Shown here: one piece after another, positions 1-8,635 of the stretch | How positions within the stretch are numbered: position 1 is the stretch's first letter | How the letters are laid out: each line of letters starts with the position of its first letter | NCBI RefSeq assembly: GCF_029873635.1 | Contig: NC_080423.1 | Span: 100,688,991-100,752,990 of the forward strand | Direction of reading: 5' to 3' | Source: Malania oleifera | Lineage: Eukaryota > Streptophyta > Magnoliopsida > Santalales > Ximeniaceae | DNA: 64,000 nt | Made by a program: the position numbers and the translations under genes | The notes under the pieces: model-generated | Told to the model about the DNA's origin: nothing | What the model saw: only the letters and a program-made list of their open reading frames with translations | The model's database searches: none

Positions 1-280
1 GTAGGAACAGTTGACAACACTTCTCCAATGTGCAATTTGTACAGTATGGTTGTTTTACCGGCTGCATCCAAGCCAAGCATGACAACCTATTCCAACCCAA
101 TAAAAAACTTCAATAAGAAAGAATCCCAAAAGTCAATGATTTTAAGAGCAAATATTAAGAGAATCAGGGAGAAAAAATCTACAGTTTTTAATAAGTAAAG
201 ATGCAAAGACATTCATATGATGAAAAATGGATAAAACATGCATAATAGAAACCATAACTGAAAATAAAAGTTTATGTTAG

Positions 281-349
<69 letters not shown>

Positions 350-1639
350 ATTTCAGTGCTGGTTTAAGAAACTAAGTTTGAGTGTTTGACAAAATAACAA
401 AACAAGTAATGGCTTTCTCAAACACATAAAATTGCAAGTGGTGGATAAACGAAAGATTTACGGAAGTTTCAAAGAGAACCCACCCACACTCAGGCAATGT
501 GTAATCAAGTGGCAGTCAGGAACTGCTTTTTTTCCTCACAAATGACACCAAATTAGTTAGTTATTGTTCAATTGTGGGCACTTTACGGCAAGTTATCATT
601 TACATGGAAAAAACCATCATAAACAAAACGTACCCAGTACAATGCACAAGAAACATTTACCCTGCAGCCAACCAAAAAACTTAATGCAGACTGGTAAAAG
701 TGAGATTGTTAAAGATCCCCATCTTAAAATGTTACCACATCCAAACTTGTCTTAAATATCATACATTGCTAGGTTCAGAACTTCAGGCATAGAATGGCAT
801 CCAGAAACAGCTATGTATGACTGCAATACTAAGGTTGCATTTTGATTGCACTAAATACAGAACTCTTCAGATTCCTATGTCAATACTGCTAATTCTTGTG
901 AGGCAAGATATTGATGGTACACCTCCACATAGTCCCCAATTTCCTCACTTAAGAACAAGTTTGCAGGGTCTCCTAAAAAGATTAATAAGATTGCGAGTAT
1001 CAGGGTTCAAAACTCAGTTTCAAAAACTCTTTTTCATGAACTTTATGCCAACTGCCATTATGGTATATGAATTTAGTTTTGACAGCAGCTGCTAAAAATG
1101 GAATCATTTAGTTTCGTTCTCTTAGAATGAGGACCAGTTAGAGATTTGATTTAAGATTGATTGAGTAGGAGATTGACTGGGAAGTGGTCTAAATATCAAA
1201 TTCGCTTAATTTAATGACACCCAAAAACTGAGTCACAAATTTGTAAAATAATAGAGTTTTTAGCAATAGTCGCTACAAAAGTACTGGTCCCAGATTCACG
1301 AACACTGAGAATCAAAACATATGCTACAGATGATTTGCCTCTGCAATCCAAAATAAAATTACAACAACAGCAGAATAATTTCCCTTTTACCTGAACTCCT
1401 GGGGAGGACAGAGAACCATAATTAAATTTGCATAAGTGAAACTAAGCTTAAGAAAAGCCAAAGAGAAAAACAACCCTCAAAAAATTAATCAAGAACAAAA
1501 ACGAAATTCGTACTAAAATTAATCATCAAATACTGTAGAACCGATAGCGGAGACTCTACGCAGAGAGAGAGCGCGACCATACCCTCATCTCACTGTTGCC
1601 GAAGAAGGCGTCAAACAGCTTGCGAATGGCTTGACCCAT
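1..1639 (-). CDS. ARFB1: ARF-family small GTPase, class B1 (5' part, two exons)
   Basis: ARF GTPases switch between GDP and GTP on Golgi and endosomal membranes and recruit vesicle coats. Exon 1 runs 1639 down to 1583 and encodes MGQAIRKLFDAFFGNSEMR; Gly2 is the N-myristoylation site expected of ARFs. The donor is GTATGG at 1582. Exon 2 starts at 86, after an AATAG acceptor, and encodes VVMLGLDAAGKTTILYKLHI and then GEVLSTVP. This contains the P-loop GLDAAGKTT that binds nucleotide phosphate. The reading frame is open to base 1, where the window cuts the gene, so switch I/II and the C-terminus lie outside. HIGEVLSTVPT, rather than KLGEIVTTIPT, points to the plant B1 class instead of ARFA1; this rests on remembered family sequences. 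The 1.5-kb intron holds a TA/GA microsatellite. Exons, frame and splice sites are intact, so the gene looks functional. Confidence 0.92.
284..347. repeat. (TA)n(GA)n compound microsatellite in ARF intron 1
   Basis: About 28 bases of TA repeat followed by about 35 bases of GA repeat, inside the first ARF intron. It is likely to be length-polymorphic. No other function is visible. Confidence 0.95.
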
Positions 1640-2090
1640 TAGGGTTCGCTCGATCGATTGTTAGATTAATCTCTCTCTTTCCCTCCGGAGCTGTAATGGA
1701 TTATATATGAGGAGTTCAACAGCGAATAGAAAAGCTTCAATGAGCGAGATTTTCTTGGCGACGGCCCGAGTGAGAGAGAAGCTTCTTTTGTTGTTATTGA
1801 TCTTCTTCTTCTTCTTCTTCTACCAGGATTGATCACGGCTTCATCTGATTAGAGATATATGTAAATGATCACTCGATTGATCAACAATCAACAGAGATAA
1901 GTTTGGAGACAGAGAAGGAAAAGGGATTCCAGGGAAGATCGTGGCTAAGGGGTAGATTATGGTTATCCTTTCGGCCTCCTTTCCTGAATTTTCCTTTGCC
2001 TTCTCTCTCTCTCTCCTCTTTTAATTATTTAATCTTAGGGAAGAAAAGATCACTTCTCCGAATTTTCCTAGCAGCTTGTTACTACTAAAA
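1640..2090 (-). promoter_or_regulatory. ARF 5' UTR and proximal promoter region
   Basis: DNA immediately upstream of the ARF start codon, read on the minus strand. On the plus strand it has a TTC-repeat tract (1799-1821) and a CT-rich patch near 1998-2018, so GA-rich on the gene's sense strand. No clear TATA box was identified. The boundary between 5' UTR and promoter cannot be set from sequence alone. Confidence 0.55.
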
Positions 2091-2095
2091 AAGGC

Positions 2096-2112
2096 ACGTG
2101 CTTTGCACGTGA
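2096..2112. other. Perfect inverted repeat CACGTGC TTT GCACGTG
   Basis: Seven-base arms around a three-base centre; each arm holds a CACGTG G-box core. It lies 460 bases upstream of the ARF start codon. Read on the minus strand it is a hairpin followed shortly by TTTTTTAGTAGT, which resembles a decayed Helitron 3' end (hairpin, then CTAGT). It could equally be a G-box pair in the ARF promoter. Neither reading is proven. Confidence 0.5.
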
Positions 2113-2394
2113 TATTCTAATTTTGTATTTTTTTTCTTAAGGGAATATAAATAACTAAAATACACATGAATCAATTTAATACTTTATTATTATAAATTTT
2201 GTGATAGTACTATTAAATTTTATTTTTAAAGTTTCTTTTTACGAATTTTTAACTCAACCTGTGATGCAATGTCTTAATTTTTTTCACACATAATCAAAGT
2301 AGGAAATAGAATTATAAAAATTAAGATGGTATTGGGCCAAAAGATAATAAATATCATTATTACTTGTGCATCTCAAGTAAACTTAACAGAAAAT

Positions 2395-3440
2395 ATTAAG
2401 AGAGAATTTCAGGAATATGTGGATAGTACCAATTATACAAAACATATCAAGGACTGAGAAAATATTCATAAGAAGACATCGGAATGAACACATTGGTAGG
2501 GATAATAAAAGTCATGAAATGATATAGAGGATATGGATATGAAGACAAAAATGAGTCTAGATAGATGATCTTAGGCTTCATCATGTCATATGATTGTATT
2601 ACAATAAAAACTTGCTTTAAGAAAAGAGAAAACACTTAATAATCTTTAAAAGTAGAAAAAATAGAAGTCAAATAGATTTTTTTTTTTTTTTAATTAAGAG
2701 GGTAGATCATTTATCATGAAAGATTGTAAAGTTATTTCAGGTGAAAGCTTACCACACAACATAGAGTCATAGTATTAGATATATGTACTAAAAATAGAAG
2801 AAAATGATAAAATAAATTAGTATAAAAGAACTAGGTGATGGAACCTAAACGAAGAAAATATAATAAAGTTTAAAAATAAAATGATCAAATATAGGGTTGG
2901 ACTATAGAGGATGGGATAGAAACAAATATTTTTTAGAATAGATTAGCTAGCTCTATTATAAAGATAGCAAGAGAGATTTTAGGTGAATTAAGGGGGAGAT
3001 TCTCGAATAGTAAAGAAAGCTGGTAGTGAGGTAAAGATGTCCAAAAAGTCATAAGACAAAGAATTTGATATAAAACATAGTAAAAATGTAGAAGCATAAA
3101 TAACTTTGAAAAGTATAAAGAAACGAGAAATGATACAAAAAAGGCTATTAGTCAAGTTAAATACAGATCATTTAATAGTTTGTATGACAGATTAAATACA
3201 AAAAAGGGAAAGGGATATATTTAAACTTGCTAAAATTAGAGAAATGAAAAGTAAGGACTTAGGAAATGTAAAATATATAAAAAGTGAGGATGTTTATTGT
3301 CTTGGTTAAGGACGAAGACATAAAAGATAGATGGCGAAGTTACTTTAGTAAGTTGTTTAATGAAAATCAAATAGAAGACTTAAATTTAGAATTGAAAAAT
3401 GAGGAAAAGACTAAAAATATGATATTTTGTGATGACCCGA
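2395..3440 (+). mobile_element. RTE-type LINE remnant (endonuclease to start of RT)
   Basis: A decayed non-LTR retrotransposon fragment. Around 2400-2640 the plus strand can be aligned by eye to the endonuclease part of the better-preserved LINE at 46.1-49.3 kb (the FVGGDLNGHVGRD region). Bases 3300-3420 match the start of that element's reverse transcriptase region (DEDIKDRWRSYFSKLFNENQ against DEDIKERWRSYFSKLFNENQ). Stops and frameshifts are frequent. The fragment ends abruptly at about 3440, where a gypsy LTR fragment begins, and lacks the 5' end, the RT palm and the 3' tail. It is an older member of the same LINE family. Confidence 0.8.
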
Positions 3441-3479
3441 AAATTCTATTACATTTTTTTTGTTCATGCATGAAACTAT

Positions 3480-3923
3480 GATACCATATATAAACCGCCC
3501 AACCCCTAAGTGGGTTACCGGGTATGACTGTCCATAAGCTATATTACAATACAGCGCAAACATAATATACATATATCTCATATACAATACATACTAGAGT
3601 ACTAATACCATCATAATATAAAAATATCTCTCTCCCAAAACCACTTATATAACTCAAGGTACATAAACATATCTATACACAGATAAAACAACAGTGTCTC
3701 ACTGGCTCTAATTTCAATCCCCAAAACCACTAATCCTGTCCGAAGCTTTCTAAACTCGTCTCTCTGGATTTTTTGAAATGTTAAAATATTAAGGAGTGAG
3801 ACACATCCTAGTAAGATGAAATAAATTATTGCCAGTGTGTGGCAATATGAGCTTAAAAGAATCAAAACACGTTTATTTAATAAATATTTTAACTGAGTAA
3901 TCATGAAATTTGTACTCATATCC

Positions 3924-3925
<2 letters not shown>
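3480..3925 (-). mobile_element. Gypsy LTR fragment (3' end of an LTR)
   Basis: Contains, reversed, the island typical of the 3' ends of the gypsy LTRs in this window: the 'acatcctagtaagatgaaat...ccagtgtgtggcaa' block near 3803-3850, equivalent to the 'cacactgg...ttactgagaggtgtctcacc' block of the LTR at 4676-6860. Only about 450 bases remain and the upstream LTR part is missing, so this is a truncated remnant. Confidence 0.7.

Positions 3926-3926
<1 letters not shown>

Positions 3927-3985
<59 letters not shown>
3927..3985. repeat. (TA)n microsatellite
   Basis: About 55 bases of near-pure TA repeat at the edge of the LTR remnant. Confidence 0.95.
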
Positions 3986-3987
<2 letters not shown>

Positions 3988-4009
3988 TTGCAACCATGTA
4001 TTTTGGTTA

Positions 4010-4675
4010 GCTTTCCCGTGATCCCAAGAGGGGGGTGAATTGGTATTTTTAAAATTTATCTCCTAGGTATTCCTCCTAACAGCAGTATGTTTACAAGCCT
4101 ATGGTCAATCTAATGCAAATGTAAATATACCAGAAATTAAATAAAGCAGTTTAAACAATCACACAAGCACCAGAAAGCAGTAAAGAAAGGAGGACACGCA
4201 GATATGTTATTGAGGTTCGACCAACTGCCTACGTCCCCGCCTTGGCTAACCAGCACAAGGATTATCACAATAACTTGCTCACTTAAACGGGTGGAGCGGC
4301 ACCTATACAAACCAGGTCAAATTACCACAAGGCTGACCTCAACCTTCACCAATCCTTACCGGGCTGGATTACCGCCCCCTCAGGCCACGCCTGGAATCTC
4401 TCAGATATACAATCAAACGGTACAATATATTGGTGCTTTCACGTAAAGCAGATTTGTACCACAAATGCGCACAAATACAAACACCACAGATGATTTAAAA
4501 TGTAAGCTCTGTGTGATCTAAATATTTCAACTCTCAACTATGTTTTCTATCAGTGTAGTAAGTACGTGAGAGTGTCTAACAAGCAATCTGTGTATCTCAG
4601 GGTATTTCAATAAAATGTGTTCACACAGAATATCAGATAAGCCTCAAGAATATCAATCAATAGAATATCTCAATT
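4010..4675. mobile_element. Fragment of a different LTR retrotransposon family
   Basis: Contains a block starting 'cccgtgatcccaagagg' with 'gggggtgaattgg' and a later 'ttgaggttcgaccaactgcc', which I recognise as common plant LTR-retrotransposon terminal sequence. It has no long open frame of credible composition. It is cut at 4676 by the gypsy LTR. Its other half was not found beyond that element. The family is uncertain. Confidence 0.45.
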
Positions 4676-4778
4676 GTAGTAACCGAGAAAAAAATAAAAT
4701 TAAAAAAAATATAATAATAAAATAATAAAATAAAATTAATTAATTAAATTAACAAGTAAAATGAATAGTATGATAAGG

Positions 4779-4821
<43 letters not shown>

Positions 4822-4828
4822 AAGCATG

Positions 4829-4872
<44 letters not shown>

Positions 4873-4923
4873 GAAAGTGGAAAGCTTCTTCAAGAAGCTT
4901 ACTTGGATTTTTTTTTTGGAAGT

Positions 4924-4982
<59 letters not shown>

Positions 4983-6860
4983 CGACTCTCTCTCTCTCTT
5001 CGATTTTGGGCTAATTTTACGCCGGATCAACAAACTGAAGCCACCACGGCGCTCCTGGCGAAGTTCTCTACAAGTCTACCGGAGTGGATCGTCAGGGAAA
5101 CGAAGTTGGATTTCATCCCAAATCCAAGGTAAGGCTTTATATTCAATATTTGGATTTTTGACAGTTGAAGAAAGTGATATACGCGTAAAAATACTGAACT
5201 TTAATACTGAAAATTTTCAGTTCCAAGGTGTTGATTGGGAACGTTGGGAATCATCCCTAAGTTGAGGTAAGACTTTTTAAGTCAAATTTGACTTAATGGT
5301 AGTTATAGAAAATGTTGTACGTACGAAAATACTAAACTTTAATTCTGCGAGTTTTTACTTTCAGGGTGTTGAGTTGAGAACCAAGTGGCTACAAGGGAAG
5401 ATTTTCTTAGGGGCTTTTCAGGAATCAGGTAAGGGAATAAACTAAGCTAGTTTCGTTTTGAGAAAATGTATGTATATATATGTAGCATTTGGTTTCAAGA
5501 AAAATAAATATATTTATATATATGATTTATATTTGGAAAATACTATTTTAATGATGATATGTTGAATACGTAGAAAATTTGTTTAGTGTGGCATGAGTAT
5601 AAAAATGTTGTGAAATACTATTTTTTTTTGGAATGGGGACGATATGGATTTCTATGATGGAAAATCGGCGTACGGGCCAAGATATTTTTATATGTATATG
5701 TGATTTGCCGGCGTATGGGCCTTGCTATGTGGATGAGATTTGCCGGTGTACTGGCCGTGCTATGTGATTTGCCAGCGTACGGGCTGTGCTATGTGATTTG
5801 CCGGCATACGGGCCGTGCTATGTTAAAATGTGTAATACCGGCGTACGGGTCGATGATTTTCATGATACACGTATATATGTGAAATGATATGATTGATGTG
5901 AAAATAAATGATATGAGATATTTATGTATCACGGTTTTAGTATATGTATATAATATCAGAACCTGGTTAGCTTGGTCTAGGCTAGCACTTGCACGGTACC
6001 GTTGCTATGTGTCCATGGTCCTCGTGATCATGATATCTGTGTTAAAGCCGCTGTACGGAGTGGTGTGAGATTGGATGGTCGATGTGGTTATTTTCAAGAA
6101 GTGTGTTGTTATCGCCCCTGGTGTACGGACCAGTCTGGGTAGACCCATCGGACCTACAGACTACTGTTTGACTTGGCAGTGGTCGGCCAACCATTGTCAG
6201 GTCCCGCCTTCGGGCCACACAACCCAGTCATGTGGGGGTAATACATGACAACAGCCAGCTAACCTACCAGGATTGTTTTTATGTTATTATTATTATGATA
6301 TGAGATGAGAAATGTTTATGAAAACGCAGTATGTTCTGCCATGTTTTGATATGCATATGTTTTCCCAAATTTGATAAACAGTATTGAATATGTTATGTAT
6401 GGTATATGTAGAACACAGAATACTCATGTTGCCACACACTGGTATTAGTTTTTTTCCCTTACTGAGAGGTGTCTCACCCCTAACTCTTATACATTTTTCA
6501 GGAACCCCTAATAGGAGAGCAGGAAAAGCCCCGCTGATCTAAATCAGTTGTTGCCCTTTTTGGAAGGGTAAGTTTTTGGTAGGGACAGTTAGGTTTTGTG
6601 GGGATTGTCCCTAGATTTCATTTTTGAGATGTATATACTGTGAGATAGTAATTGTAGTGACTCTGGTATGTGTTATGCACATTATGATGAGATGTATATG
6701 ATTTTATACTTTCTACTGCGTAGGCTTCTGCTATATGTTTTGTTATATCCCTGATGCCCACGGGCTCAGGTGGATTGTGACTTGCTGAGTTGGAATGTAT
6801 GATGTGATGATAATTTATTTATATAAAAAAAAATATGTGAAAAAGGAGCAGGTCGTTACT
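4676..6860 (+). mobile_element. 5' LTR of gypsy element A
   Basis: Starts TGTAGTAACC and ends GGTCGTTACT, three bases before the primer-binding site; compared with the other LTRs the last base is changed from A. Length 2185 bases. In order: AT-rich start; TA/TG microsatellite (4783-4872); inverted repeat AAGCTTCTTCAAGAAGCTT (4882-4900); CT tract (4924-4979); block 'gccaccacggcgctcctggc' (5040-5059); splice-like signals at 5129, 5220, 5267, 5364 and 5429; tandem hairpin units (5665-5853); palindrome ACGGTACCGT (5993-6002); conserved stem-loop (6227-6249); 'gaggtgtctcacccctaact' (6466-6485); acceptor-like 'tttttcag' (6494-6501). Its start resembles the E/G/H/I LTRs and its middle resembles B/C, so it looks chimeric. 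Confidence 0.88.
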
Positions 6861-6862
6861 GT

Positions 6863-6874
6863 TGGTATCAGAGC
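6863..6874 (+). other. Primer-binding site (initiator methionine tRNA)
   Basis: TGGTATCAGAGC is the complement of the 3' end of plant initiator tRNA-Met and primes minus-strand DNA synthesis. It sits three bases after the LTR end, which fixes the LTR boundary and the element's plus orientation. Confidence 0.93.
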
Positions 6875-7093
6875 ATAGGTTGCTAGGTTCTGTAGACTTT
6901 AGAGTGCAGCAGGAACAATACCAGAGTTTAGGAATGATTTGAGGTTTTGTTCTACAGTCTAGAGGCAGGACTTCCGTGGTAGTTTTTGTGTTTTTCCTGG
7001 GGTGACGATTTCAGGAAAACCATAGTAAGCTATTGTCGGGTTGTGTTCCTAGAATGTAGGACTGGGGATTAACAATGAGTTAGAAATGTTGAG

Positions 7094-8290
7094 ATGAGTG
7101 GTGAGGATAGGTGGGTAAATTATGATGATAGGATTACTGAATTGCAACTACTATTTTCCAGGATGGATCCAGAAGGAAATAGTGCCCATGCGAGTAGCAG
7201 TGATGGAGCAGAACCATCAGGTACAGCTAGGACCGACTCTGATGCGGTATTACGTAGCGTGGCTCAGCAGGTTATGGCTAAGATTGCTAGAAGCTTGAGG
7301 GAGCAGAGTGGTCCATCTACAGGCCATTGGTGCACTATAGAGAAATTTACAAAGATGAATCCTCCGGCGTTCTCAGGTGGAGTTGATCCTATAGCCGCTG
7401 AGAACTGGATGCAGGAGATTGAGAAAATCTTGGCTGTGCTGCAATGTACTGAGGAACAGAGGGTCCTCTTTGCCACCTATAAATTGACAGGAGAGGCTGA
7501 GAGGTGGTGGACTGCGGTGAGACTATTAGAGCAGCAGAGGGTGACTCCAATAGCTATGACATGGGACCGGTTTAAAGATCTGTTCTTTGACAGATATTTT
7601 CCAGCTACTGTGAGGGAGGCTAAGGTAGAAGAGTTCCTGAGTCTGAAGCAGGGATAGCTATCCATTCAGCAGTATGCAGCACGTTTTATCGAGCTTTCTC
7701 GATTCGCGCCATACATTGTTCCTGATGAGGTGAAGAAGGCGAGGCAGTTTGAGAGAGGCTTGAGGCGGAGTATATTTAGGCAAGTGGTGGTGCTGCGGAT
7801 CCAGGACTTCGCTGAGTTAGTCGATAGGGCGGCCTTGGCAGAGATTGGTGAGCGTCTTGATGCGGATGAGCCGGGACAAAGGAAGAGATCTGCATCTACA
7901 AGCTACTAGCAGGGTTACAGGTCGGGTCAGTGGAAGAGAGGTAATCATGGTAGAGGGCGGAGACAGGAGACGGGAGGACGCCAGGTGCAGACAAGGCAAG
8001 GTCCTCCAGTTTGTCAGACTTGTGGTAGGAGACACTAGGGAGAGTGTCGAGCTGGTGGTGTAGTGTGCTACCGCTGCGGTAGATCGGGACATATAGTGCG
8101 AGATTATCCTACCCTGCCAGATGCAGCTCCGGTGTGCTATCACTGCGGTAGATCGGGGCACATGGTACGAGACTGTCCTACTCCACCAGATGCAGTTCCA
8201 GCTCCTAGACCATATCGGGGAGGTTATCAGGCACCACGAGGGGGCCAGCAGAGGAATACGGCTCCAGCTAGGGTGTTTACTCTGACGCCG
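7094..8290 (+). pseudogene. Gypsy gag (Tekay-like chromovirus), interrupted by stops
   Basis: Gag coats the RNA in the virus-like particle. The open part from 7094 holds the retrotransposon gag domain (ENWMQEIEKIL, AERWWTAVRLL, FKDLFFDRYFP) and stops at TAG 7655. The same frame continues (QQYAARFIELSRFAPYIVPD) with further stops before a nucleocapsid of three Cys-rich boxes: CQTCGRRH..GEC, then CYRCGRSGHIVRDY, then CYHCGRSGHMVRDC. The second has lost its last Cys (Tyr instead); the third is complete CX2CX4HX4C. The CGRRH-GEC box followed by a CCHC knuckle is my reason for placing it in the Tekay/Del chromovirus lineage. The start is the first ATG after the primer-binding site and leader. Not translatable as one protein. 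Confidence 0.85.
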
Positions 8291-8635
8291 GGTGAGGCTG
8301 AGGTGTCAGGTGACGTGGTGACAGGTATGGTCATTATGCTTTCTTTTAAAGTTATTGCATTATTTGATTCAGGAGCTACACACTCGTTTGTGTCCTTGGG
8401 GTGTATTAAATTATGTGAGGCTGAAACACAATCATTAGATGTTGAACTGTTGGTATCTACACCGACTGGGTCGGTAGTGAGGTGTGGTAGGGTATTCCGC
8501 GACTGCCCAGTAGAGATTCAGGGGAAAACATTGTCTGCTGATTTGATAGTGTTAGACATGCATGGGTTTGACGTTATATTTGGCATGGATTAGCTAGCAG
8601 CTAATTTTGCCAGCATAGATTGTCGTGCACGAAAG
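8291..8635 (+). pseudogene. Gypsy aspartic protease region
   Basis: In frame with gag. ALFDSGATHSFVS (around 8360-8398) is the catalytic DSGA loop of retroviral-type aspartic proteases, which cut the Gag-Pol polyprotein. Downstream, VLDMHGFDVIFGMD is followed by TAG at 8591-8593, where the related element at 62.5 kb has TGG (GMDWL), so the stop is a G-to-A change. The protease and RT are fused in the usual gypsy order. Confidence 0.83.

Noticed and set aside
4882..4900. Heat-shock element reading of the LTR A hairpin (TTCaaGAA)
   Set aside because: Only one TTCnnGAA pair is present and it arises from the inverted repeat; the matching hairpins in E, G and I lack it.
4761..5265. Open frames with poly-Tyr/Ile, Cys/Val and Leu/Ser runs
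   Set aside because: Direct translations of TA, TG and CT microsatellites in LTR A.
5665..5853. CRISPR-like array of about 30-base repeats
   Set aside because: Units are contiguous with no unique spacers, lie inside an LTR, and the genome is a plant's.
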